Assembly: GCF_010731895.1 (NCBI RefSeq)
Contig: NZ_AP022596.1
Coordinates: 2,976,001 to 3,040,000 of the forward strand
Source of the DNA: Mycolicibacterium helvum
Lineage (GTDB): Bacteria; Actinomycetota; Actinomycetes; Mycobacteriales; Mycobacteriaceae
Reading direction: 5' to 3'
DNA length: 64,000 bases
The notes under the pieces are model-generated. The model saw nothing but the letters and a program-made list of their open reading frames with translations. It was not told the origin of the DNA and searched no databases. The translations under genes and the position numbers were made by a program. Below are positions 1 through 7,818 of the stretch, one piece after another; positions within the stretch are counted from its first letter, which is position 1; each line of letters begins with the position of its first letter.

Positions 1-374
1 TTGGCCGCGCCCACCGACGGAATCACCACCGAGCCGGCTTCTTTGAGCTTCGCGATCAGTTCCTGCTTGGGGGCCAGCGCGAAGGACGCTACCTTGACGC
101 CCTCGCGGATCATCAGGTCGACGCGATCACCGGCATCGGCGCCGTCGGCACGGATGTTGACGCCGAACGGCCGATCGGTAGAGGCCTTCACCTTCTTGAT
201 CGCGGTGGCCAGTTCATCGATGGTCATCGTCGCCGAGGCCAGGATGCCCAGGCCCCCGGCGTTGGACGTGGCCGACACCAGCCGGGCGCCCGCGACCCAG
301 CCCATCCCCGTCTGGACGACCGGATGTTCGATGCCGATCAGTTCGGTCAGCGGGGTCTTCAACGAAGCGGACAT
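1..374 (-). CDS. ipdC: IpdC, FMN-dependent oxidoreductase of HIP breakdown (partial)
   Basis: The first ~124 residues of a nitronate-monooxygenase-family TIM-barrel flavoprotein are present; the rest lies beyond position 1. The start ATG at 374 follows GGAG directly, four bases after the ipdB stop, so it is the distal gene of ipdA-ipdB-ipdC. The N-terminus contains the family features GMGWV (residues ~23-27) and the GGLGILA stretch. IpdC (Rv3553 in M. tuberculosis) is known to act on the CoA thioester of the C/D-ring remnant, introducing the ring double bond needed before hydrolytic ring opening. Function is assigned from family and gene order. Confidence 0.85.
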   Translation of the reverse strand, partial: MSASLKTPLTELIGIEHPVVQTGMGWVAGARLVSATSNAGGLGILASATMTIDELATAIKKVKASTDRPFGVNIRADGADAGDRVDLMIREGVKVASFALAPKQELIAKLKEAGSVVIPSVGAA

Positions 375-378
375 CTCC

Positions 379-1125
379 CTACTTCACCTCTCGGTCCCTA
401 AGGCCTTTTGGATCGATGACCTCTTGGATCAGCTTCTGCTCGTCGCCGGATGGCAGGCGGCTGGTCTCGGCTTCACCCAGGCCGTGCACCTCGAACGAGG
501 TGTTCTCGGCGACCTCTTCGGGGCTCACGCCGGGGTGCAGCGACACCGCCCGCATCTGATGGTCGGGCCCGTTGAAGTCGAAGACGCCGAGGTTGGTCAC
601 CACGCGGAAGACGTTGACGAAGCGGTACGCCGGGTTGTTCGGATCGACCTTGTCCCAGCCGATTCCGGAGACGATGTCGACTCCCGTCCCGAACACCCGC
701 TTGGAATGGTTGCCGACCCAGTAGCTGGTGGCGTGGTTGATGGTGTTGCCCGGTGCGCCGCGCACGCCGAACATCTGTCGGGTCGGATGCTGCAATGGGC
801 CGAAGGCTGAGAGGTTCTGGTTACCGTAGCGGTCGATCTGGTTGGCGCCCATCACCACATGGCGTCGGCCCCAGGCGAGCGTCTCGAAGACGCGGCCGAA
901 CGGCATCCAGCCTTCGATGGCTCCGGTGGCGCCCATCGCCGGGGTGTCGGCGAAGATGCGAGCCTCGCCGTCGGTCAGCAGGATGTCGGGAGCGAAGGTC
1001 AGGCGTGCCAGGCGGGCGCCGATCGACACCATATTGGCCATTGGGCTGACCATGATCTCGCCTGCGTCGCGGAACAACTCGGCACAGGCGACGGCGCACA
1101 CCTCGGCGCGGGTCGCGGAGATCAT
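379..1125 (-). CDS. ipdB: IpdB, beta subunit of COCHEA-CoA ring hydrolase
   Basis: A 248-residue class I CoA-transferase-fold protein, the usual length of IpdB (Rv3552). With IpdA it forms a heteromer that, despite its CoA-transferase ancestry, hydrolytically opens the last steroid ring (ring C) of the COCHEA-CoA intermediate in the cytoplasm. The start ATG at 1125 overlaps the ipdA stop in an ATGA tetranucleotide, so the two subunits are translationally coupled. The stop is followed by ipdC after four bases. Confidence 0.92.
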   Translation of the reverse strand: MISATRAEVCAVACAELFRDAGEIMVSPMANMVSIGARLARLTFAPDILLTDGEARIFADTPAMGATGAIEGWMPFGRVFETLAWGRRHVVMGANQIDRYGNQNLSAFGPLQHPTRQMFGVRGAPGNTINHATSYWVGNHSKRVFGTGVDIVSGIGWDKVDPNNPAYRFVNVFRVVTNLGVFDFNGPDHQMRAVSLHPGVSPEEVAENTSFEVHGLGEAETSRLPSGDEQKLIQEVIDPKGLRDREVK

Positions 1126-2000
1126 GCTTGTTCCTCCTTGAACTTCCGCACGGCGGCTTGGTAATCGGCTTCGCTGCCCGACAGGTAGGTCGAGACGAAC
1201 TCGGCCCAGGTCTCGTCGGATGCCGCGGCTTCTGCGTAGTGGCGCTGGAACTTCTCGTCGCGGCGGTAATCGGGCTCCGCGGTGGTGAAGTGCGCACCGT
1301 TCGGTGCCTCGACGACGCTGTCGACCATCATCCGGTTGATCAGGAGTGCCTGCACCGGAACGGATTTCACCAGCTCTTCGGTGGATACCACCTTTTCCAC
1401 CGACAAGAGGCGCTTCTGCGCCGACATCAGGAACAGGTCGTCGAAGTACGGGTCGATGCCGGTGTAGGCGGCATTGCCCTGTTCGTCACCGAGATTCAGG
1501 TGGACCAACGCCACATCGAGGTTCAGTGCGGGCATCGCAACGAGTTCTTCATAGGCAGAACCCGTCGGGTAGGGAGACTTGACGGTCTTGAGTTCGTCAC
1601 CCCAGAACGCCCTGACGTCACTGCCGAGGCCGGCGCGGATCGGCAGGAACGGCAGCCGCTGTGCAGCGGCCTGCAGCCCGCAGCGCAGCATGCCCTCGTC
1701 CATCTCGCGCGATTCGATCGCGCCCGTGGTGCGGGCCTTGGCGAACCACGGATCGTAGAACGGCGGCGAGTCCAAGGACACGAAGCCGTAGTAGACGCGC
1801 TTGACCTTGCCTGCCGAGCAGAGCAGTCCGAGGTCGGGTCCGCCGTAGGTGACGACGGTGAGATCGGTGACGTCGGTGCGCAATAGCGCCCGCACGAAGG
1901 CCATCGGCTTGCGCCGGGAACCCCAGCCACCGAGGCCGATCGTCATCCCGCTTTCGACGACCGAGACGGCCTCGTCGAGGGTTGTTCTCTTATCGGCCAT
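1122..2000 (-). CDS. ipdA: IpdA, alpha subunit of COCHEA-CoA ring hydrolase
   Basis: A 292-residue class I CoA-transferase-fold subunit, like Rv3551. The nucleotide-loop-like GLGGWGSRRKP motif lies near residues 22-32. The frame stays open upstream to 2081, but ATG 2000 is preceded by a GGGGAA ribosome-binding site and gives the family N-terminus (MADKRTTLDEAV). It pairs with IpdB to cleave ring C during HIP catabolism. It lies downstream of echA20 on the same strand and is probably co-transcribed from the KstR2-type operator at 2830-2843. Confidence 0.92.
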   Translation of the reverse strand: MADKRTTLDEAVSVVESGMTIGLGGWGSRRKPMAFVRALLRTDVTDLTVVTYGGPDLGLLCSAGKVKRVYYGFVSLDSPPFYDPWFAKARTTGAIESREMDEGMLRCGLQAAAQRLPFLPIRAGLGSDVRAFWGDELKTVKSPYPTGSAYEELVAMPALNLDVALVHLNLGDEQGNAAYTGIDPYFDDLFLMSAQKRLLSVEKVVSTEELVKSVPVQALLINRMMVDSVVEAPNGAHFTTAEPDYRRDEKFQRHYAEAAASDETWAEFVSTYLSGSEADYQAAVRKFKEEQA

Positions 2001-2034
2001 TATTTCCCCGCTCGCTTCGCTCGTGCCCGCCGGA

Positions 2035-2790
2035 TCATTTCGCCCCTTTCTCCGTGCCCGCGAACGCGTCGCGGTGCTCATCGGAGACGCCGGCCAGGTT
2101 CAGCTCGAACGTGAAGCCCTGCTCCATGCGGTATCTCGCATTGACCGGCTGGATGTCGATGAAGTTCAGCGCCTCCTTGGCCGCCCGGATCACCCGGGTG
2201 TCCTTGGAAGCGATATCGCGTGCGACGCGCAATGCGGCCTCGTCGAGATCGGCACGCGGAACTACCTCGTGCACCGATCCGAAGTGGTGCAGTGTCTCAG
2301 CACTCACTGTCGCGGCGGTGAAGAACAGCCGGCGCATCATGTGCTGGGGCACCAACCGGGACAGGTGGGTGGCCGCGCCAAGGGCGCCGCGCTCCACCTC
2401 GGGCAGGCCGAACTTGGCGTCGTCGGATGCGACGATCACGTCGGCGTTGCCGACCAGACCGATGCCGCCGCCGACACAGAATCCGTTGACTGCCGCGACC
2501 ACCGGCACCTCGCACTCATACACCGCGCGGAACGCGTGGAAGCACCCGCGGTTCGCGTCGATCAATGCGGTGAAGCCCTCGGTGTTCTGCATCTCCTTGA
2601 TGTCGACACCGGCGTTGAATCCGCGGCCTTCGGCGCGCAGGATCACCACGTGGGTGGACCGGTCGCGGCCTGCGGCGGTGATGGCGTCGCCGAGCTCGAA
2701 CCAGCCGCGGGAGGGGATGGCATTGACGGGCGGATAGTTCACCGTGACGGCGACAATGCCCGGTTCGACGGTGCTGGTGGTGATGGTCAT
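2035..2790 (-). CDS. echA20: EchA20, crotonase-family ring D hydrolase
   Basis: A 251-residue crotonase-fold enzyme. It shows the oxyanion-hole segments GRGFNAGVDIKEM and GFCVGGGIGLVGNADVIVA, the latter leading into FGLPEVERG. EchA20 (Rv3550) hydrolyses ring D of the HIEC-CoA intermediate, producing the substrate later opened by IpdAB. It is the first gene of the minus-strand ipd operon. Its ATG at 2790 is 39 bases from the KstR2-like operator, which is shared with the divergent SDR gene. Confidence 0.9.
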   Translation of the reverse strand: MTITTSTVEPGIVAVTVNYPPVNAIPSRGWFELGDAITAAGRDRSTHVVILRAEGRGFNAGVDIKEMQNTEGFTALIDANRGCFHAFRAVYECEVPVVAAVNGFCVGGGIGLVGNADVIVASDDAKFGLPEVERGALGAATHLSRLVPQHMMRRLFFTAATVSAETLHHFGSVHEVVPRADLDEAALRVARDIASKDTRVIRAAKEALNFIDIQPVNARYRMEQGFTFELNLAGVSDEHRDAFAGTEKGAK

Positions 2791-2829
2791 CGGAATACCT
2801 GAGCCGCTTCCTGACGGGGTGGATACCTA

Positions 2830-2843
2830 AGCAAGCACTTGCT
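2830..2843. promoter_or_regulatory. KstR2-type operator
   Basis: AGCAAGCACTTGCT matches the KstR2 consensus AnCAAGnnCTTGnT exactly. It lies between the divergent echA20 and the SDR gene at 2859, the same position as in the M. tuberculosis Rv3549c/Rv3550 intergenic region. A candidate -10 hexamer for the plus strand (TACGCT, 2847-2852) follows directly, so bound KstR2 would cover the promoter. KstR2 responds to HIP-CoA in characterised mycobacteria. Confidence 0.88.
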
Positions 2844-2858
2844 TGGTACGCTAGCACA

Positions 2859-3638
2859 GTGACCGACGCGGCTGACATTGGCATCAATCTGCAACTGAGT
2901 GGTCGAGTCGTCCTCGTGACCGGTGGTGTGCGCGGTGTCGGCGCCGGAATCAGCGCAGTCTTCGCCGCGCAGGGCGCCACCGTCATCACCTGCGCCCGCC
3001 GTCCCGTCGAGGGATCCCCGTACGAGTTTCGCGCCTGCGACATTCGCGACGACGAGGCCGTGAAGGCGCTCATCGACGGCATCGTCGCCGACCACGGCCG
3101 CCTCGATGTCGTGGTGAACAACGCGGGCGGCTCACCGTATGTCCTCGCCGCCGACGCGTCGGCGAAGTTCAGCACCAAGATCATCGAGCTCAACCTGCTT
3201 GGCGCACTGTCGGTTTCGCAACATGCCAACGCCGTGATGCAGTCTCAGGACTCCGGTGGGTCGATCATCAACATCACCAGCGTGAGCGGTAGGCGCCCGA
3301 CCCCGGGCACCGCCGCCTACGGCGCGGCCAAGGCCGGTATGGAGAACATGACCACCACGCTCGCGGTGGAATGGGCCCCCAAGGTCCGGGTCAACTCCGT
3401 CGTCGTCGGCATGGTCGAGACCGAGCAATCCGAACTCTTCTACGGTGACGCCGATTCGATCGCGGCGATATCGGCGAACGTGCCGCTGGGCAGGCTGGCC
3501 AAACCCGAGGACATCGGTTGGGCCACAGCATTTCTCGCTTCTCCCGCGGCGTCCTATATCAGTGGTGCGTCGCTGGAGGTGCACGGCGGCGGGGAACCGC
3601 CGCACTACCTGTCGACCACGACTGCCGACATCAAATAA
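2859..3638 (+). CDS. SDR oxidoreductase of the HIP cluster (Rv3549c-like)
   Basis: A 259-residue short-chain dehydrogenase. It has the dinucleotide motif TGGVRGVG near the N-terminus, NNAGG, and the catalytic YGAAK. Its order next to echA20 matches Rv3549c, a KstR2-regulated SDR of steroid ring breakdown whose exact substrate is not firmly assigned. The GTG start at 2859 has no Shine-Dalgarno. A TACGCT -10 element at 2847-2852 would place the transcript start on the GTG, so the mRNA is predicted to be leaderless. The next SDR begins 13 bases after its stop. Confidence 0.85.
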   Translation: MTDAADIGINLQLSGRVVLVTGGVRGVGAGISAVFAAQGATVITCARRPVEGSPYEFRACDIRDDEAVKALIDGIVADHGRLDVVVNNAGGSPYVLAADASAKFSTKIIELNLLGALSVSQHANAVMQSQDSGGSIINITSVSGRRPTPGTAAYGAAKAGMENMTTTLAVEWAPKVRVNSVVVGMVETEQSELFYGDADSIAAISANVPLGRLAKPEDIGWATAFLASPAASYISGASLEVHGGGEPPHYLSTTTADIK

Positions 3639-3651
3639 GGAGACAAGACAA

Positions 3652-4557
3652 ATGGGACTTCTCGACGGTCGCGTGGTCATCGTGACGGGTGCGGGCGGCG
3701 GCCTCGGGCGGGCGCACGCGCTGGCGTTCGCCGCCGAGGGTGCGCGCGTGGTGGTCAACGATATCGGCGTCGGCCTTGACGGCTCGCCGGCCGGCGGTGG
3801 TAGCGCCGCCCAAGGCGTCGTCGACGAAATCACCGCGGCCGGGGGGGAAGCCGTCGCCAACGGATCCAACGTCGCCGACTGGACGCAGTCGGCTGAGCTG
3901 ATCCAGACCGCGATTGACAATTTCGGTGGACTCGACGTCCTGGTGAACAACGCCGGCATCGTCCGGGACCGGATGTTCGTCAACGCCACCGAAGACGAGT
4001 TCGATGCCGTCACCGCCGTGCACCTCAAGGGGCACTTCGCCACCATGAAGCACGCCGGTGCGTACTGGCGGGCGCAGTCCAAGGCCGGCAATGCCGTTGA
4101 CGCCCGGATCATCAACACCAGCTCGGGTGCCGGCCTGCAGGGCAGCGTCGGGCAGGCGACCTACAGTGCCGCCAAGGCCGGTATCGCCGCGCTGACGTTG
4201 GTGGCCGCCGCCGAGATGGGCCGCTTCGGTGTGACCGTCAATGCCATCGCACCGTCCGCGCGCACCCGGATGACCGAGACGGTCTTCGCCGACATGATGG
4301 CCACGCAGGACAGCGATTTCGACGCCATGGCGCCGGAGAATGTCTCGCCGCTGCTGGTGTGGCTCGGCAGCGTCGAGTCCAAGGACGTCACCGGCCGGGT
4401 GTTCGAGGTCGAAGGCGGCATCATCCGGGTGGCTGAAGGCTGGAACCGCGGCGGGACCATTGACAAGGGCGCCCGCTGGGATCCCGTCGAGCTCGGCCCG
4501 GTCGTCAACGATCTACTGGCCAAGTCGCGCACCCCGCTGCCGGTGTTCGGCGCCTAG
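3652..4557 (+). CDS. SDR oxidoreductase of the HIP cluster (Rv3548c-like)
   Basis: A 301-residue short-chain dehydrogenase, longer than the classical ~250 and with the C-terminal extension seen in Rv3548c-type members. It shows TGAGGGLGRAHA at the N-terminus, VNNAG, a Ser followed by YSAAK, and a C-terminal stretch ending near PVFGA. The frame is open to 3445, but ATG 3652 is preceded by AAGGAGA and gives a proper Rossmann N-terminus (MGLLDGRVVIVTG). It probably forms an operon with the SDR at 2859 under KstR2 control. The precise substrate is not known to me. Confidence 0.85.
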   Translation: MGLLDGRVVIVTGAGGGLGRAHALAFAAEGARVVVNDIGVGLDGSPAGGGSAAQGVVDEITAAGGEAVANGSNVADWTQSAELIQTAIDNFGGLDVLVNNAGIVRDRMFVNATEDEFDAVTAVHLKGHFATMKHAGAYWRAQSKAGNAVDARIINTSSGAGLQGSVGQATYSAAKAGIAALTLVAAAEMGRFGVTVNAIAPSARTRMTETVFADMMATQDSDFDAMAPENVSPLLVWLGSVESKDVTGRVFEVEGGIIRVAEGWNRGGTIDKGARWDPVELGPVVNDLLAKSRTPLPVFGA

Positions 4558-4588
4558 CCAGCTTCCCCGCCCCCGGTGCCCTGAGCAT

Positions 4589-6238
4589 TCAGCCCGTGCG
4601 GTGCACAACCTCACCGCCGACCATCGTCAGCGCCGCCTGGACGGTCCCGATGTCCTCGGCGCGGAATACGTCGCAGTCCAGGGCGACCAGATCGGCGACC
4701 TTGCCTACGGCGATGGTGCCGCGGTCCTCGTCGTGGTTGGCGTACGCCGAGCCGGCGGTGTACGCCGTCAAGGCGGTGCGTAGGTCGAGCGTCTCCTGCG
4801 CCTGAAGTGGCGTGTCGAAGACGTTTGCGCCGACCGCGTGGGGGTCGGCGCGCGTACCCGTGCGGTGGACGGCGGTGTGGATGGCCCACATCGGATTCGG
4901 ATCGGTGACGGGCCAGTCACTGCCCATCGCCAGGCGAGCGCCGTGCCGCTGCAGTGATCCGAATGGGAAGTGCCATAGTTCCCGGTCGGGTCCCAGCAGC
5001 GGTAGCTTGCGCTCGACGATCTCGGTATCTCTACGTGCCCAGAGCGCCTGGATGTTGGCAATCACACCGAGCGCGCCGAACCGCGGGATGTCGCTCGGGT
5101 CGACGACATCGAGGTGGGCGATGTGGTGTCGCCCGTCGAACTGCGGCGTCGATCGGATCGCGACTTCCAGTGCGTCAAGACACTCGCGCACGGCGCGGTC
5201 GCCGACTGCATGCATGTGGATCTGAAAGCGTTCGGCAGCAAGGCGAGTCGCGATTTCGGTGAGCTCGCTCGTGTCGATGAACGACATCCCGGTCAGTGCA
5301 TCACCCGAGGTGCCCTGATAGGGCGCAAGCATCGCTGCCGTGCAGTTCTCGCAGATGCCGTCCTGCATGATCTTGACGGTCGAGGCACTGAACCGGCCTT
5401 GCCCAGCAGCGGCGCGGCGGGCCAGGAGCTCGTCCAACTGGGGAAGTCCGGCGTCAGCGGTCCACCACAGCGCCCCGACCACACGCGCAGTCAGCTCACC
5501 CGCGGCGTCTGCGTCGAGGTAGGTGGAAAGGATGTCGGTGAGTCCGAACGCCGGAATGCCGACACCGGCGTCCTGCCAACTTGTCACGCCGACAGAGTGC
5601 AACCGTCGTTGTGCTTCGAGCAGGGCACGCCGGAGGAACTTCGGCGTGACCTCCGGGATCAGGCGGTTGAGTGGTTCGGCCGCGCTTTCGAAGATCATCC
5701 CCGTCGGCTTGCCGTCTGGGTCACGCACGATGCATCCCCCCGGCGGATCGGGCGTGGTGGCGTCGACTCCAGCGAGGGTGAGGGCGCGGCTGTTCACCCA
5801 CACGCCGTGGCCGTCGTGGCTCGACAACACCACGGGTCGGTCGGCGATCACGTCGTCGATGTCGGCTGCGGTCGGGAATCCACCGTCGAAGGCGTCGCCG
5901 TACCACCCGCTTCCCGCGACCACGTCGTCCTCGGGATGGGCCGCAGCGTAGCCGGCTATCGCCGTCCGATAGCCGGCCCGGTCGTGCGGAAGAATCGACA
6001 GATCGCAACGGAGAGCTTGCATACCGGCAGCGACGGGATGCACGTGGGCATCGATGAAGCCCGGCAGCAGCGTCGCGCCGCCGAGGTCGACCACTTCTGT
6101 GCCGGCGCCGATCAGGTCGCGGTCGACACCGTGGCCGACGGCGACGATGCGCCCGTCCAACACGGCGACGCTGTCGGCGGGACGGCTGCCGTCGGGGCGG
6201 AAGACCGACGCGTTGGCGAAGACGTAGTCGACGTGCAC
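4589..6238 (-). CDS. YtcJ-like metal-dependent amidohydrolase
   Basis: A 549-residue Amidohydro_3-type enzyme. Metal-site motifs are in order: HxH in DAHVHP (His65, His67), MHMHAVGDRAV, HIAHLDVVDP and LAMGSDWPV, which carries the catalytic Asp. Members hydrolyse amide, imide or formamide bonds in small molecules; the substrate cannot be read from sequence. It has no signal peptide and is probably cytoplasmic. It is divergent from the NCS1 permease across a ~175-base AT-richer gap, which suggests it acts on the imported compound. It is the first gene of the non-steroid block. Confidence 0.8.
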   Translation of the reverse strand: MHVDYVFANASVFRPDGSRPADSVAVLDGRIVAVGHGVDRDLIGAGTEVVDLGGATLLPGFIDAHVHPVAAGMQALRCDLSILPHDRAGYRTAIAGYAAAHPEDDVVAGSGWYGDAFDGGFPTAADIDDVIADRPVVLSSHDGHGVWVNSRALTLAGVDATTPDPPGGCIVRDPDGKPTGMIFESAAEPLNRLIPEVTPKFLRRALLEAQRRLHSVGVTSWQDAGVGIPAFGLTDILSTYLDADAAGELTARVVGALWWTADAGLPQLDELLARRAAAGQGRFSASTVKIMQDGICENCTAAMLAPYQGTSGDALTGMSFIDTSELTEIATRLAAERFQIHMHAVGDRAVRECLDALEVAIRSTPQFDGRHHIAHLDVVDPSDIPRFGALGVIANIQALWARRDTEIVERKLPLLGPDRELWHFPFGSLQRHGARLAMGSDWPVTDPNPMWAIHTAVHRTGTRADPHAVGANVFDTPLQAQETLDLRTALTAYTAGSAYANHDEDRGTIAVGKVADLVALDCDVFRAEDIGTVQAALTMVGGEVVHRTG

Positions 6239-6300
6239 CGGGAGATCGTCACGCCGTTCCGGTACGCGGTCAACGTGGACTTCTCGCTGCGCTACATCGA

Positions 6301-6345
6301 TGAAACAGATCTAGCAATCCGATTCTTTGTGATTTATCCGTTTCA
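6301..6345. promoter_or_regulatory. Imperfect inverted repeat in the amidohydrolase/permease promoter gap
   Basis: TGAAACAGAT (6301-6310) and ATCCGTTTCA (6336-6345) form 10-base arms with one mismatch, separated by 25 bases, inside the AT-richer divergent promoter between 6238 and 6415. The long spacer is unusual for a simple dimer operator, so this may instead be two half-sites or chance. Confidence 0.3.
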
Positions 6346-6414
6346 ATCCTGGCCGAATACTGATAGCGATCGCGGTCACAGCCGCGGAAACGTCGTATGT
6401 GAAGGCCGGTGTCC

Positions 6415-7818
6415 ATGACCGCACCCAGCTCCAGACCGGAATCCGTCGAACGCCGGACGATCGACCATGTACCAGTGGACGAACGTCATGGTCGCGCGCG
6501 TGATCTGTTCACCGTGTGGTTCGGCTCCAACATCATGTTGTTGACGATCATCACGGGGGCGTTGTCCACCACGGTGTTCGGTCTGCCGTGGTGGGCCGGC
6601 GCGCTCGCGGTGGTGCTCGGCAACGTCGTCGGTGCAGTCGTGATGGCATTGCACGCGGCGCAGGGTCCGCAGATGGGCGTGCCCCAGATGCTGCAGACCC
6701 GGGCCCAGTTCGGGTCGTACGGGAGCCTGCTCGTGGTGGTCCTGGTGGTGTTCATGTACCTGGGCTTCTTCGCCTCCAACGCGGTGTTGGGCGGCCAGGC
6801 GCTCTCGCACGTCACTGGCCTGCCCACCAACTGGTCCATCGTCATCATCGGGCTGATCAGTGTGGTCGCGACGATCGTCGGCTACCGACTGATTCATCGG
6901 GTGACGGCGGTGTTGTCGGTGGTGGCCGGCGGTGCGCTGATCGTGGCATTCGTGTGGATCATCGGTGTCAATGGCGTGCCCGCTGGGACATGGCACACCG
7001 ACGGATTCAGCTGGGCCGGCTTCATGGCCACGCTCTCGGTGGCCGCCCTATGGCAGATCGCTTATGCCCCATATGTTTCCGACTACACCAGGTACATGCC
7101 CAAGGACACCGGCCAGCGGGCCGCGTTCTGGGGCACGTACGCGGGGTGTGTGCTCGGTTCGGTGCTGCCCATGTTGCTGGGTGTGCTGGTGGGTGCCGCG
7201 CTACCCAACGCCGAGACGCTCGATGGGCTTTCGACGCTGACGCATGGCGTGACCACCGGGGTGTTCGCGATCTTCGCGATCGGTATCACCGCCACCAATG
7301 CGATGAACCTGTACTGCGGGACGTTGTCGACCATCACCATCGGACAGAACATCGTTCCGCGGTGGAATCCTCAGGCCGGCAGCCGAGCGGCGGTCGCGAT
7401 CGCCCTGTTCGTTCTGACGCTGATTCCCGCGCTCATCAGCGCTGACGACTTCTTGGCCAACTACGCCAACTTCCTCGCGCTCCTGTTGTGCGTGTTGATC
7501 CCGTGGACAGCGGTCAACCTGGTCGACTACTACCTGTTGCGGCACGGGCACTACGACATCGACGCACTCTTCGAACGTGACGGCGGTATCTACGGCCGCT
7601 TCAACTGGGTCGCCATCGGCTGCTATTTCGCCGGCATTCTGGTGCAGATCCCGTTCCTGTCGACAACGTTGTTCACCGGGTTCGCGGCCGAGGCGATCAA
7701 CAAGGTGGATGTGTCCTGGATCGTCGGCCTCGCCGTCATCTGTCCGCTGTATTACGTGCTGATGCGACCGCGGGTGGTCGCTGCATCCCTCGCCAGCGCG
7801 GCACCGAGTGCAGCGTGA
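6415..7818 (+). CDS. NCS1-family cytosine/purine/allantoin-type permease
   Basis: A 467-residue integral membrane protein with about 12 hydrophobic segments. The N-terminal VWFGSNIMLLTIITGAL and the PQMGVPQMLQTRAQFGSYGS region are typical of the NCS1 (CodB/PucI-like) sodium- or proton-coupled symporters for nucleobases, hydantoins and related N-heterocycles. ATG 6415 is chosen because GAAGG lies 9 bases upstream; a GTG at 6409 is also in frame. Its stop overlaps the GTG of the downstream GMC oxidoreductase, so import and oxidation are probably coupled. Confidence 0.82.
   Translation: MTAPSSRPESVERRTIDHVPVDERHGRARDLFTVWFGSNIMLLTIITGALSTTVFGLPWWAGALAVVLGNVVGAVVMALHAAQGPQMGVPQMLQTRAQFGSYGSLLVVVLVVFMYLGFFASNAVLGGQALSHVTGLPTNWSIVIIGLISVVATIVGYRLIHRVTAVLSVVAGGALIVAFVWIIGVNGVPAGTWHTDGFSWAGFMATLSVAALWQIAYAPYVSDYTRYMPKDTGQRAAFWGTYAGCVLGSVLPMLLGVLVGAALPNAETLDGLSTLTHGVTTGVFAIFAIGITATNAMNLYCGTLSTITIGQNIVPRWNPQAGSRAAVAIALFVLTLIPALISADDFLANYANFLALLLCVLIPWTAVNLVDYYLLRHGHYDIDALFERDGGIYGRFNWVAIGCYFAGILVQIPFLSTTLFTGFAAEAINKVDVSWIVGLAVICPLYYVLMRPRVVAASLASAAPSAA

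Noticed and set aside
5114-6418. 434-residue open frame on the plus strand opposite the amidohydrolase
   Set aside because: Low-complexity Arg/Gly/Asp-rich antisense translation typical of high-GC DNA; the minus-strand frame has all the amidohydrolase motifs.
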